The position numbers and the translations under genes are program-made. Under the pieces are notes generated by a model that was not told where the DNA came from, made no database searches, and saw only the letters and a program-made list of their open reading frames with translations. Source: Sphingobacteriia bacterium (GTDB taxonomy: Bacteria; Bacteroidota; Bacteroidia; Chitinophagales; Chitinophagaceae). Taken from it: DNA of 64,000 nucleotides. Numbering within the stretch: the first letter of the stretch is position 1; each line of letters begins with the position of its first letter. Location of the stretch: NCBI GenBank assembly GCA_017304675.1, contig JAFKLS010000018.1, forward strand, positions 620,001 to 684,000, given 5' to 3'. This document shows positions 36,781 through 46,639 of the stretch, in pieces.

Positions 36781-37677
36781 CTATAACTTTAAGTTATTGT
36801 TTTGCATAAATTTTAGAAACAACTCTTTTAAATGATTTGTACCACCTTGCTGAGTAATTAAATAGAAATACCGCTCAATATTCAATTCTTTTATGTCTAC
36901 TATCCTAAGTTCATTATTCTTTAATTCTTTGAACACAGAGTGAACGGACAGAAATGCAAAAGATTTTGAGTGAATCAGGTAAGACTTAATGCTCTCGCTG
37001 CTTTCCAGAGTTATTTCAACATTTAAGTTTGAGAATTTTATATTTTCTTTTTTTAAAGCGGCAACAACCACTTCTAAAGAGCCGGAGCCTTGTTCCCGTA
37101 CAACCAACGGTAATTTTTGTAATTCACTTAAGGTAAGCGCTGATTTTTTGATTGCCGTATTCGCAACATTTGTGCAAAGCACTATTTCGTCTTTAATCAG
37201 CTGTGTATATTTTATATGCTGGCGTTTCGACTGCCCCTCCACAATGCCAAGATCAATTTTATTTTCTGTCAGCAAATTTTCAATATACTCAGTATTACCC
37301 TCTGTTAATTCAATATGAATGTCCTGAAATTTTTCTTTAAATAAAGCAAGGTATCCTGGCAGAACATATTGTGCAACGGTAGTGCTTGCACCCAATTTAA
37401 TTGTGCCTTTCACATTTTCGTTTAACGCTGCCAAGTCAAATTCAATATCGCGATAAATATTAAAAATATCATCCGTGTATTTCAATAATGTGTTGCCGGC
37501 ATGGGTTAGTTGTATCTTCGTTCCGTTCCGTTCAAACAACTTGCACTTATAAAAAGCTTCAATTTCCTGAATATGTTTTGTTACAGCAGGTTGCGTAATG
37601 AATAATTCATCTGCAGCTTTTGTAAAGTTGAGGCGTTTTGCTACCGTGTGAAATACTTTCAATCTAAAATCAAACAT
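36781..37677 (-). CDS. LysR-family transcriptional regulator
   Basis: 298 residues from ATG 37677 (MFDFRLKVFHTVAKRLNFTK); a TTG three codons upstream is also in frame. Winged HTH with AADELFITQPAVTKHIQEIE, then a periplasmic-binding-type effector domain (GTIKLGASTTVAQYVLPGYL). It is like the CysB/CbbR/YeiE group, which is often linked to YeiH-type transporters, so it probably controls the gene just downstream. Confidence 0.9.
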   Translation of the reverse strand: MFDFRLKVFHTVAKRLNFTKAADELFITQPAVTKHIQEIEAFYKCKLFERNGTKIQLTHAGNTLLKYTDDIFNIYRDIEFDLAALNENVKGTIKLGASTTVAQYVLPGYLALFKEKFQDIHIELTEGNTEYIENLLTENKIDLGIVEGQSKRQHIKYTQLIKDEIVLCTNVANTAIKKSALTLSELQKLPLVVREQGSGSLEVVVAALKKENIKFSNLNVEITLESSESIKSYLIHSKSFAFLSVHSVFKELKNNELRIVDIKELNIERYFYLITQQGGTNHLKELFLKFMQNNNLKL

Positions 37678-37809
37678 ATTGGTCAATAAACCTGAAATTA
37701 TGGAAAAAGTTGGTTAACAGAACGCCTTTAGCCAATAAGGAACTATCTACTATCAGACCAAGACATAAACTATTCTATGTAATTGATGATTTATATCACC
37801 AAAAAAAGG

Positions 37810-39897
37810 TTAACTGTTATTACTCAGGGGTAGTTGAATATAAAAAGTTGTGCCTTTCCCATCTTCGCTTTCTGCCCAAATTTTTCCTTTATGAGATTCA
37901 ATAATCTGTTTGCAAACAGATAAGCCTAAACCAAAACTTCTTTCCCCTGCAGTACCTTTTCGTTTTAGTGTAGTGAAAGCATCAAAAATATGTTCGAGAT
38001 GTTCTGCCGGTATTCCAATACCATTATCTTTTACGGCTATTATGGCAGTATTATGTTCTCTCTCTAACCGGATTTTTATATTGGAATTTGCCGGACTAAA
38101 CTTGATTGCGTTATTAATTAAGTTGTTTAAGGCCCGCTCTGTTTTTTCAACATCAATATTGGTTGTAATAAGTTCATTCGGCAAGTCCAGTTCAATTATC
38201 TGTCTTTTCTCTTTAGCCTTAAATTGAAGCAGGGCGGCACTTTGCCTGATTATAGCAGTAAGGTTTGTGTTTTGCAGGTTCAGTGTTTCATTACCGGTAT
38301 TGGAATGAAGTAATTCATTAATAAGCAATAAGGAATTGTTTGATGTTGATTCAATCATTTTAATTAATTCCTGACGTTGTTCTATTGCATGTTCTTCCGT
38401 TGTTAAAGCTTGTGCAATAGCAGCAATACCACTGATAGGGTTACGCAAATCATGGGCCACTACTCTTAAAATTCTGTCTTTGTCTTTATTGCTTTTTTCC
38501 AAAGCCTGCATAGCATAGCTTAGTTGATCTTTCTGTTCGTTAATTTCAAAATTTAATTTGGTGAGTGCTGCAACATTTTTCTTCGAATGTTTATAGTTTG
38601 TATATACCAAAATAACAATAACCAAAGCCATTAGGGCCAAAGCAAGTGTTATCCACAAATAAACTTTATTAAGCTGGTTATCTTTTTGCAGTAAGCTTAT
38701 TTGCAATTGCTGTTCCTTATCTTTCAATTCTCGTGTAATATTCGTTTCAAGCGCTCCCTTTTTTACTTCTGCTATTGAATCTCGCATTGTAATAAAACTC
38801 CTGTAGTATTTTATTTCTTCGGCAGTATTTTTCATTTCATGATAATATGCTGCCATCATTTCCTTCCAGCCTAATTCTGCATCTGTATTGGGCAATGTAT
38901 CCAGGCTTTTACGCAATGCAGCCATGGTTTGATACATATTTGCAAGCGACTTTTTTTGCCATTGTACTTTTGCCAATTGTTGTTGGCAAAGCTGCGCATC
39001 GCCATGTTCTGTACCTATAACTGTATTATTATAAATTGCCTGCTTATACAAAAGCTCTGCCGAATCCAGTTGGTTATTGGTTGCATAAATTTTTGCCAGG
39101 TTACCAAAAACAACTCCACTGCATGTAGCCGTTATTTGCCTGCTTAAAGAAGAATCGGCAATATAACGATATTCAGAATTTTTAATGTTGGCCAACGCTT
39201 TATTATAAAACAAAATAGCGCTATCGTATTTTTTTAATTTTGTATAGCATAACCCTATATCATCAAACAACTCTTGCGTTTTGCCTGTGCGCAAATAATA
39301 TTCAGATTCCGGGCAGTTATCAATACAGGCAAGTGAAGAACTGAAATAAGTTATTGCCTGGTCATACAGTTGTTGCCTGTACAATACGTTGGCAATAGAT
39401 TCTGTAATGCCCTGGCTACTGCAACTGTCTTTATACTTTTCAACAATAGTGTATGCCTTAAAATAATTGTCATAAGATTTTTGATAGTTATTCAGATTAA
39501 AATAAGCATTCCCTTTTTGAATAAAAGATGCTGCATGTTCTTCAGGAGAAATAATCTTATCTAAGTTATTTTTTTCAATTAATGTTATACAACTGTCTGC
39601 ATAATTTAGAGAAAGATGATACTGTTGAAGATCTTTAAAGATCCATGTTTTAACAGACAGGTAATAATAAGTAGTCCATTTATCCTGTTTTCTTTTACTG
39701 TAATAAATAGAATCAAGCTTTGCAATTGCATTTTTAAAATCCCTTTTTTCCAGGTATGGCTTTATAATATTACTGCACTGGTTTCGTGTTTCAAGCTCGT
39801 TTTTTCTCTCTGCTTCAATATTTTGTTGAGTGCAGGAAAACAACTCCGCTATGAAAAAGGCAATTATAAAAAGGGGGTACTTAGTAAAACGGCGCAT
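37810..39897 (-). CDS. TPR-containing sensor histidine kinase, lipoprotein-like
   Basis: 695 residues. The start (FIIAFFIAELFSCTQQ) has a lipobox-like Cys. Residues about 40-390 form helical TPR-like repeats (AKIYATNNQLDSAELLYKQA is a clear one). A membrane helix (VYLWITLALALMALVIVILV) is followed by the H-box DKDRILRVVAHDLRNPISG and the ATPase domain with NLINNAIKFSP, DNGIGIP and GLGLSVCKQII. No receiver or DNA-binding domain follows, and no response regulator is adjacent, so it is an orphan kinase here. The TPR region lies outside the cytoplasm and probably binds a peptide or protein. Confidence 0.9.
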   Translation of the reverse strand: MRRFTKYPLFIIAFFIAELFSCTQQNIEAERKNELETRNQCSNIIKPYLEKRDFKNAIAKLDSIYYSKRKQDKWTTYYYLSVKTWIFKDLQQYHLSLNYADSCITLIEKNNLDKIISPEEHAASFIQKGNAYFNLNNYQKSYDNYFKAYTIVEKYKDSCSSQGITESIANVLYRQQLYDQAITYFSSSLACIDNCPESEYYLRTGKTQELFDDIGLCYTKLKKYDSAILFYNKALANIKNSEYRYIADSSLSRQITATCSGVVFGNLAKIYATNNQLDSAELLYKQAIYNNTVIGTEHGDAQLCQQQLAKVQWQKKSLANMYQTMAALRKSLDTLPNTDAELGWKEMMAAYYHEMKNTAEEIKYYRSFITMRDSIAEVKKGALETNITRELKDKEQQLQISLLQKDNQLNKVYLWITLALALMALVIVILVYTNYKHSKKNVAALTKLNFEINEQKDQLSYAMQALEKSNKDKDRILRVVAHDLRNPISGIAAIAQALTTEEHAIEQRQELIKMIESTSNNSLLLINELLHSNTGNETLNLQNTNLTAIIRQSAALLQFKAKEKRQIIELDLPNELITTNIDVEKTERALNNLINNAIKFSPANSNIKIRLEREHNTAIIAVKDNGIGIPAEHLEHIFDAFTTLKRKGTAGERSFGLGLSVCKQIIESHKGKIWAESEDGKGTTFYIQLPLSNNS

Positions 39898-40363
39898 TAT
39901 TGAATAAACAAGATGAAAGTAACGATAATTAATAATAAATACTCCATTTATATACCGTAACAGGAAATTTAGTTTGAAACTGCTATGTTTATTCAGGTTA
40001 TTATAGAATATGGTATTAGCCTAACTGCTGTATAATTATAGTGGGAGTTTACTTTAGCATCGTCAGTGATCACTTTTTCATTTCAATTCAACTGTTGTGC
40101 AATTAGAAGTTAATAGCAGAATCAATACACTCATTACTAATTCTGATTGAAACTGGCCTTTAAACATCCATCCAATCAATTTTGGAAGCTCCTTACCGCC
40201 AGTAAACCAATGCTTCCTCCAGCAATACGAAAGATCAATAAGATTTTAAATAAAATATTCATGCTTTTAATTACAATTTATGCAGTAGAAGCCTTCTTGT
40301 TTTTTTGAGGTTTGCTTTAACAAAGCAACTGCTAATAAAAATAGCAGGTACACAAAAGGATAG
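39898..40363. other. 465-bp stretch without a convincing gene
   Basis: AT-rich gap between the TPR kinase and the TMEM175-like gene. The only coding-like item is a 28-codon frame on the minus strand (40262 to 40176) giving a hydrophobic peptide starting MNILFKILLIFRIAGGSIGL. It could be a small membrane peptide or the remains of a larger gene. No strong terminator or repeat is seen. Confidence 0.4.
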
Positions 40364-41029
40364 CTATTTGAGATATTGTTCCATGATTTTCGGATACTTT
40401 CTTTTGTAATATCTTTTTACCAAATAAGTTATAAGCGGGGTTATTGGCGGAATAAGGTATGCGATGCCCGGGTTTACAAGAGAAAGAAGGCAAGCACAAA
40501 TAAAAACTAAGGGAATTGTAAGAGACCTGGCTATATTATAATTGAGTATGGCTTTGCTTAGGTTTTTAGACAGATCGTATTTCGGATTGCCTATAACCTG
40601 CCAGAGCCGGAAAAAGAAGAAGCCTGCCATGCAGATGGTTAAGGTATAAATAGCCAAAGGCAATTTTAATGAGCTGTCATAGTATTCACTTAAGAATGCT
40701 GTGCTAAATGGCATCATCACTATAGGCAATAAGAACAATAGGTTACTCCAAAGAAGTTTACTGTTAGTATTTATCACATACGCAAAAAGTCTGTGGTGCC
40801 CGAGCCAGTATAATCCCACTACAAAGAAACTTACAAAAAAACCGATAAACTTGGGGGATGCTTGCACTAAGACATGCCAAAGCTCCTGATCAGATATTTC
40901 ACCGGGATGGATCTCCGGTATTTTTATTTCGATTATCAACAAGGTAATGGCGATTGCAAAAACAGCATCACTAAACAATGCTATCCTTTCTAATTGGAAA
41001 TTTTCCTTATGTTGGGTTTCTAATTCCAT
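40364..41029 (-). CDS. TMEM175-like (DUF1211) potassium channel family protein
   Basis: About 221 residues from ATG 41029 (MELETQHKENFQLERIALFS); other ATGs are 4 and 8 codons upstream up to 41050. The signature RIALFSDAVFAIAITLL in the first membrane helix is that of the TMEM175/DUF1211 family, where the helix lines a potassium pore. Five to six hydrophobic helices are present, and the tail is very basic (RYYKRKYPK). It is 26 bp after a 51-residue membrane protein gene and is probably the last gene of the operon beginning at 43515. Confidence 0.85.
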   Translation of the reverse strand: MELETQHKENFQLERIALFSDAVFAIAITLLIIEIKIPEIHPGEISDQELWHVLVQASPKFIGFFVSFFVVGLYWLGHHRLFAYVINTNSKLLWSNLLFLLPIVMMPFSTAFLSEYYDSSLKLPLAIYTLTICMAGFFFFRLWQVIGNPKYDLSKNLSKAILNYNIARSLTIPLVFICACLLSLVNPGIAYLIPPITPLITYLVKRYYKRKYPKIMEQYLK

Positions 41030-41054
41030 ATTATACATAATTGTGTACAAACTA

Positions 41055-41210
41055 TTATTTTCGGGACAATTGTTTGAAAATGGCTATTGTTAAAAACAGC
41101 ATAGACATTCCAAGTCCTACCCATTTAAGCGTGCCTTTAAGGGCGACTAAACTGATGACCAAGACGACTAATCCTATGGTAGTATATACTGTAGTATTAC
41201 GTTTACTCAT
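41055..41210 (-). CDS. Small two-helix membrane protein
   Basis: 51 residues from ATG 41210 (MSKRNTTVYTTIGLVVLVIS). The longer open frame upstream runs inside the previous gene and is not used. Two hydrophobic segments fill most of the length. The start overlaps the stop of the 137-residue gene as ATGA, so translation is coupled. Function unknown. Confidence 0.65.
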   Translation of the reverse strand: MSKRNTTVYTTIGLVVLVISLVALKGTLKWVGLGMSMLFLTIAIFKQLSRK

Positions 41211-41620
41211 TCTGATATTTCTTTGATGGTAAGTGAGCTTCTTATGGTCCGGGCAATCAAAATAATGAACAGTATAGGTATTACCGAAGATGAATGATAC
41301 CAAGCTGATTGATTAATCCTGGAAAGTGCCACAGCCAATAAAACAACCGCAGTTATGCATAAGGCTATCATTGCCCTGTTTGAAAGATTATAAAATAGTT
41401 CTAAAGAGATGTTTTCAGCTATGGTATTTGACGGTACACCTGTGGAAACCTGCTTTTCTCCCATAAATCTTTTTACCCGCAACGCTTCGGGGTGATTGGT
41501 AGAAAGTACTGCTGTTTCCCCTGCCTTTAGTGATATGGAATTACCTTCAGCTGTTAAGATGGTAAGCTTCCCTAAAAAACGTATCGGTTGTTTTCTTCGC
41601 GTAATATTTATTGTTGTCAT
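41207..41620 (-). CDS. Membrane protein with soluble N-terminal domain, unknown function
   Basis: 137 residues. The first 60 residues (FLGKLTILTAEGNSISLKAG) look like a small beta domain, followed by two membrane helices (ALCITAVVLLAVALS and VIPILFIILIARTI). No family recognised. It sits 10 bp downstream of a retropepsin-like gene and overlaps the next start. Confidence 0.65.
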   Translation of the reverse strand: MTTINITRRKQPIRFLGKLTILTAEGNSISLKAGETAVLSTNHPEALRVKRFMGEKQVSTGVPSNTIAENISLELFYNLSNRAMIALCITAVVLLAVALSRINQSAWYHSSSVIPILFIILIARTIRSSLTIKEISE

Positions 41621-41630
41621 ATTTATTAAA

Positions 41631-42638
41631 TTATTTTTTCTCTTGCTTTACAATACCAAAACGGTTATTACGAAAATCAATAATCACTACGTTATCAAAA
41701 AAATAAGCGTTCCCTGTTGTTCCTGTTATACCTTCTCCTTTATTAAAATCGAGCAACCGTTGGTTTTCTGTGTACCAAGCTTTTTGTGGTGATAGTTTGA
41801 ATTTTCCGAGATAAACAGCGGAACGAATAGGAGCTCCATAATAGCGTACTTTCTCTCCCCATGAGTTGACTTTTAAAGTATCAACCTTTGCATCAGGATC
41901 TACGGTACTTTCCCAAAATTGCTTGTTAGTGGATAGCGGAAAAATACTAGCTCCTGTATCGAACATAATCCAATGTACCTGTCCGTTAATGGTAAGGGGC
42001 AATTGAATGCGGTTATTCTTTACCTTGCAATTAACAAATACAGCTCTTGAAGACCAATATTTGGTAATTGTATCCAGCAAACACATTTTATGATTCGGAT
42101 AATCGATGATCAGCACTTTATTCTTTGTAAAGTCTGCCCCAATAGTTCCGATATGCTTTTCTGATGAAGTAAACAATGAGTCCTTTGGAACTTCATCACC
42201 GTAGTTCTCAAAAAAAAGAGCATCCTTTGTTGTATAGTTGCCAATATGCAATGCTATTTTTTTGGATGGGTAAATCACTACGCCTGCATCAGATGTTCCA
42301 GGATGAAGTGTATCCAGCAAACTGTATAAAAAAGCTCGGCCTGGATAATAATTTTTTAAAGTATTGCCATATAAAACGGTTTCACTGGCCCCTAGGTCAA
42401 ACTGGGCCATGAAATTCGCGTTTATGTTATCTATTTTTACTGGCAATAATATCGCCAGTTTATCGAAATACCTGCCACTAACAGAATCGCTGTACCATTT
42501 AAAAGAAAACCATTGGGGAGCATCCTTATGCACTAATTTACTTTTTTGGGCATTGGAGATTACGCAAACAAAGGAACATACGATTGATAAACAGATTGCC
42601 CTGGTTATTTTTATGGTTGATTTTTTATGTTTATCCAT
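41631..42638 (-). CDS. Secreted aspartyl-protease-like (retropepsin-fold) protein
   Basis: 335 residues with a signal peptide (ICLSIVCSFVCVISNAQ). Two D-x-G-A motifs are seen, one in each half: QFDLGASETVLYG (about residue 78) and MFDTGASIFPLS (about residue 227). This is the active-site pattern of aspartic proteases, which form an active site from two such halves. The first motif has Leu where Thr or Ser is usual, so activity is uncertain. It overlaps the upstream gene by 8 nt and belongs to the same envelope operon. Confidence 0.75.
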   Translation of the reverse strand: MDKHKKSTIKITRAICLSIVCSFVCVISNAQKSKLVHKDAPQWFSFKWYSDSVSGRYFDKLAILLPVKIDNINANFMAQFDLGASETVLYGNTLKNYYPGRAFLYSLLDTLHPGTSDAGVVIYPSKKIALHIGNYTTKDALFFENYGDEVPKDSLFTSSEKHIGTIGADFTKNKVLIIDYPNHKMCLLDTITKYWSSRAVFVNCKVKNNRIQLPLTINGQVHWIMFDTGASIFPLSTNKQFWESTVDPDAKVDTLKVNSWGEKVRYYGAPIRSAVYLGKFKLSPQKAWYTENQRLLDFNKGEGITGTTGNAYFFDNVVIIDFRNNRFGIVKQEKK

Positions 42639-43515
42639 GGGAACTTATTCTACTTTTTATGATTTCTTTTAGTGCAGGTTCAATCGCCAGGGCATGCCCA
42701 TGTCCAAATGTCACCATCACGCGGTCGTATTTATTCAAGGCAGCATCAATTTTTGAAAGGAGAACGCTATCCCTTGTCATTTTTGAAACCCTGCCAACAG
42801 CACAGTATTTGCAATTATCATTTACATAGTCGAAGGCTTCCAGGTCGAGATCTTTTGTATTGAACTTCCTTTTTGTTTCTTTTTCATATAGGGTTTTGAA
42901 ATAGCTTAGGTCTGTTTCTTTGTCGGATAAAGGGAACCCGTTCTTAATAAAGTATCGGTGAATGATGCGGTTGAATACAGTATCAAAACTTTCATCTTTG
43001 TAGGCTCCGTAGTGATAGGGTATGGCGATGCGTTCCATTACATAATAAAGGAACAACTCTTCTTTCGGGAGTTTTCTGAGGGTTAATGCAAGCTCTGTTT
43101 TTGCATCCATATCACCATTCATCATTTTAATGCCTGATTTATCGGCATTGTATTTTAGCACACCGGTTTCTCCATCTCTTTTAAGGGCATCATTAAATGA
43201 AACGTAATGAATGCTGTCTGGTATTTGTCCGCCCTCATTAAAGGCAATCTGAGGTTTTACCTCGTCAAAATACTTTTCAATGATTTTGAACTGCGGATGG
43301 GTACTGTCCACATCATGTACACATCCAATAAAAACTACCCTTTTATTTTTTGCAGCAACATCTATTATATACGGGGTTTTTACTGTATCCATCATTTTAC
43401 CAACCAGCACATAATCCCGTACAGGGTAGCCAGGCTTTGATACAGTGTTTTTTGTCTTGGGGCAGTGACAGGACAAAAAACTTATTACGCTTATCAAAAG
43501 CGATGCATTTTTCAT
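42631..43515 (-). CDS. TraB/Tiki-like (GxxH) putative lipoprotein
   Basis: 294 residues. The signal peptide ends near a Cys (LSCHC), suggesting a lipoprotein. GCVHD (a GxxH motif) with the later AFNEGGQIPD and the C-terminal FGHGHALAIEP resemble the metal-binding sites of the TraB/Tiki superfamily, which may have metallopeptidase-like activity. It is the first gene of a five-gene minus-strand operon that ends with the TMEM175-like channel. The promoter region shares a gap with the LytTR two-component genes. Confidence 0.6.
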   Translation of the reverse strand: MKNASLLISVISFLSCHCPKTKNTVSKPGYPVRDYVLVGKMMDTVKTPYIIDVAAKNKRVVFIGCVHDVDSTHPQFKIIEKYFDEVKPQIAFNEGGQIPDSIHYVSFNDALKRDGETGVLKYNADKSGIKMMNGDMDAKTELALTLRKLPKEELFLYYVMERIAIPYHYGAYKDESFDTVFNRIIHRYFIKNGFPLSDKETDLSYFKTLYEKETKRKFNTKDLDLEAFDYVNDNCKYCAVGRVSKMTRDSVLLSKIDAALNKYDRVMVTFGHGHALAIEPALKEIIKSRISSHG

Positions 43516-43538
43516 ATTTGTTAACTAAATCACAGCTA

Positions 43539-43589
43539 CAAATAAAACTTTTTGATAAATAGGGTATTGTATGAATTGATAAATAGGGT
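43539..43589. promoter_or_regulatory. Direct-repeat site, candidate LytTR-regulator operator and promoter
   Basis: Two exact copies of TTGATAAATAGGGT begin at 43552 and 43576, 24 bp apart, which is close to two helical turns. LytTR regulators bind paired direct repeats with such spacing. On the minus strand TTTATTTG at 43539-43546 is one base from the -7 element TAnnTTTG and lies just downstream, so the repeats would flank the -33 region of the operon starting at 43515. Confidence 0.6.
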
Positions 43590-43756
43590 TTATTTTTTGA
43601 TGCAACCCATCGTTTATTTGATGAAAAATATTCCACGTTATTATATAGGATTTCTTTGTTGTTTTTACTTACATTGGTTGTTCTACCCATAGAGAATTTG
43701 AGTAAACTTGCACATTGATTAAGCATTTGATATGTGCCTAATGGATTGATAACTGA

Positions 43757-46636
43757 ATGATAATTGTAAAAAAGTACAAACCTGTTTGGATAGCGATAAT
43801 AACGCTCTTTTATCTGTGTCCATATAACGGGGTTGCACAAACAATTGAAACAGGCACCCCGCTTTACCGGCATTTTACCAATATTAATTCGGATTTACCC
43901 TCTAATGTAGTTTATAAAATTGTATCGGATCATTACGGCTATCTCTGGTTGGCAACGGAAAGAGGAATGGTGCGTTATGATGGCAGTTCTTTTCAGAAAT
44001 ACACTGCACCTGCAACAGATAACGAGTTTATACAGGTTTATAAATCCGCTGATAGCCTGTTGTGGTTATTTGGCTATTCCGGCAATTGCAGGCTTTTAAA
44101 TTTGAATACGCATACTTTCACTTCTCCTTTACACGAGCCTAATACTCCCACCTATAAAAGCCCGGTTATATTAGCTTATAAAAGAGCAGATACCCTGGCC
44201 TTATACCGGGCAAACAGTATTTTCTCTCAAACGTTGCTCACTGATCCGAAACAATATTGGCTGAAGAGAAAGGAAACTTTCATCAGTGATCTGTTGTTAA
44301 CATGGCGGATCTCAGATAATATAGATGGTATATCTACAAACGTATTAACCTCTTTATTTAAAAGCAAACCTTATGCTATACAAATAGCCGGAGATTTCCT
44401 AACACTCGGAAATAAGATATTTCAAAAAAAGCAAGGAGCATCTGCATCATTGTTATACGACGGTAACCGCGGAAAAGTTTTTAATAACATCAGCTCTTTC
44501 GCCAGGATCGGCAATGATCTGTATCTTGGGTTTGTAGAAGCACAGGAGCTATTGGTCATAAAGAACTTCTATGCGAGTAATAACCGTTCGCAACAAATCT
44601 CGTCAAAAATATTATCGGATATTCCCGTCACCAGTCTTTCAACAGACTATCAGGGTAACCTTTGGGTGGGTACACTGGGAAAAGGTGTCTATCTTTTTAC
44701 TCCGGCCGATTTGGCATCCAGGCATTTAATCACTTCTTCAAAAGACAGCAAAGGATTAGATTACATTTCAGGTATCAGCCGTCTCGATAATGGTTTTCTT
44801 GCATTAGGACATGATAAGGATAAGGTCAGTATCCTATCTCATCAAAAAATGATGGAGATCTATGTTGACCGGCAACAATCATTAAATGAAATACGATCTG
44901 TTTACAAGGTAAAAAACAATTGGTTCTTTTTCGGCAACCAACGTAGTTATACAGCTAAAGGTGCCCAATTACCGGGAAAAATATTGCCGATGCCGATCAG
45001 CGCCCAAACTCCCTTTAAGGACGGAATAGCATTTGGCAGCAAGTATTACTTCACTACCAAAACTGCTTGTTTTATAATTAATGCAGACGGCAATATAAGC
45101 GTTGATGACAGATATACAGGTAATAATACCCTATCAATTGCTCCTTTCAATGATAGTACATGCTTTTATGGAACCAATGATGGCATTTATCGCAATAAAA
45201 TAAAACAACCGGTACTTTCTTCTTTTCGCATTAATAAAATAAGGATCATAAACGGATACCTGGTAGTTTGCACACAACAAGGTGCATTTGTTATACCCAT
45301 TAACAAGCAAGGAGAATTAGGAAATGCTGTTAAAATATCTGAACAGATTTGTTATGATGTGAAATCAGATAGTCAATATTGTTATTTTAGAACAGGTTCC
45401 GGGTTGGCGATGTTCAACCTTCATAACTGGAAATTATATAATGAAATTAACAGCAGGAAGTATGCTTATGCCATTACTGATTTTTTGATTGAGCGAGATA
45501 CATTGATTTTTGCCACAGATAAGGGAATCGTGCAATTACCTAAAGCGTATATTACTTCCCTTAAAAATGCCATTGTTCCGAAGCTTTACATAGCCAGTTC
45601 GTTAACAGGATATGACCCGTCCAGGAATACCTCTGAAATCGTGTTTTCCGAAAAACTTTCTGCAACGCTAACCGTAAATGTGCTCGATTATTCTAACGAA
45701 GTAAGGGAAAATAGCTATCAAATAAATTATGATGGAGATGTTCTTAGCAATTGGCAGGTAATCAACAACGCTACAGTAGCACTCAATAATCTTAAGCCGG
45801 GAAAATATATGGTAACTGTTAAAACAGAAGGACGATATTCCGGAATACAAAGCAGTGCTGTTCATACGATCATTGTACGGCCGCTATGGTACCAGGAGCG
45901 CTGGGTACAAGCACTGGTGCTTGCTTTATTAGTACTTGCTATTTCATTTATCCTGTTCAGGCTATACCGCTTTCAATTGCATAAAGCCCGCAAGAAGATG
46001 AATGATCAACTCCGTATGAATGAACTGGAATCTAAAAATCTATTTGCCCAGCTTAAGCCTCATTTTATCTTTAATGTACTTACGCCACTCCAATCTTATT
46101 TTATAAATGGAGACGATATTGGAGGGCTTAAATATATTGACAACTATGCAAAACTGATGCGTGGTTTTTTACAGGAAAGCCGGGAAAGTTATATCAGTAT
46201 AGCGAAAGAAGTTGATTTTCTAAACCATTATCTGTTTGTACAGCAAAGACGGTTCAACAACAGCTTCACATATTCATTTGAAATAGATCCGTTTTTGAAT
46301 TGTTCAAAATATGCTATTCCAACTCTTTTATTACAACCAATCGTAGAAAACGCAATTGAACATGGGCTTAATAAGAATGGAAAAACAGATGGGGCTGTCT
46401 TAGTTAAAATAGACCTGGATGGCAATAAGATTAAAGTGTCTGTTATAGATAACGGAATAGGATTAAAGCCCGGTGAAACATTTCTTAAATCCAATCATGC
46501 AATCGAAATTATTAAAGAGCGGCTTGAGCTTATTCGGATAAAACATAAAACAGGAATGTTTCATATTCGTTCAAATGGCACGGCACCTGGTACAACTGTA
46601 ATCCTTGAGCTTCCGCTCTTAACCACTCAACCATAA
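43757..46636 (+). CDS. Two-component sensor kinase with beta-propeller input (LytS-type His kinase)
   Basis: 959 residues. Signal peptide (1-27), then a sensor made of propeller repeats (LPSNVVYKIVSDHYGYLWLA and DYQGNLWVGTLGKGVYLF are clear ones), a Y_Y_Y-like Ig domain (YQINYDGDVLSNWQ), a membrane helix (ALVLALLVLAISFILFRLY), and a His_kinase domain with LKPHFIFNVLTPLQ and the ATPase sequence LLQPIVENAIEHGL and VIDNGIGL. This is the class of kinases that partner LytTR regulators, and the partner follows after 3 bp. The periplasmic ligand is unknown. Confidence 0.92.
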   Translation: MIIVKKYKPVWIAIITLFYLCPYNGVAQTIETGTPLYRHFTNINSDLPSNVVYKIVSDHYGYLWLATERGMVRYDGSSFQKYTAPATDNEFIQVYKSADSLLWLFGYSGNCRLLNLNTHTFTSPLHEPNTPTYKSPVILAYKRADTLALYRANSIFSQTLLTDPKQYWLKRKETFISDLLLTWRISDNIDGISTNVLTSLFKSKPYAIQIAGDFLTLGNKIFQKKQGASASLLYDGNRGKVFNNISSFARIGNDLYLGFVEAQELLVIKNFYASNNRSQQISSKILSDIPVTSLSTDYQGNLWVGTLGKGVYLFTPADLASRHLITSSKDSKGLDYISGISRLDNGFLALGHDKDKVSILSHQKMMEIYVDRQQSLNEIRSVYKVKNNWFFFGNQRSYTAKGAQLPGKILPMPISAQTPFKDGIAFGSKYYFTTKTACFIINADGNISVDDRYTGNNTLSIAPFNDSTCFYGTNDGIYRNKIKQPVLSSFRINKIRIINGYLVVCTQQGAFVIPINKQGELGNAVKISEQICYDVKSDSQYCYFRTGSGLAMFNLHNWKLYNEINSRKYAYAITDFLIERDTLIFATDKGIVQLPKAYITSLKNAIVPKLYIASSLTGYDPSRNTSEIVFSEKLSATLTVNVLDYSNEVRENSYQINYDGDVLSNWQVINNATVALNNLKPGKYMVTVKTEGRYSGIQSSAVHTIIVRPLWYQERWVQALVLALLVLAISFILFRLYRFQLHKARKKMNDQLRMNELESKNLFAQLKPHFIFNVLTPLQSYFINGDDIGGLKYIDNYAKLMRGFLQESRESYISIAKEVDFLNHYLFVQQRRFNNSFTYSFEIDPFLNCSKYAIPTLLLQPIVENAIEHGLNKNGKTDGAVLVKIDLDGNKIKVSVIDNGIGLKPGETFLKSNHAIEIIKERLELIRIKHKTGMFHIRSNGTAPGTTVILELPLLTTQP

Positions 46637-46639
46637 ATT

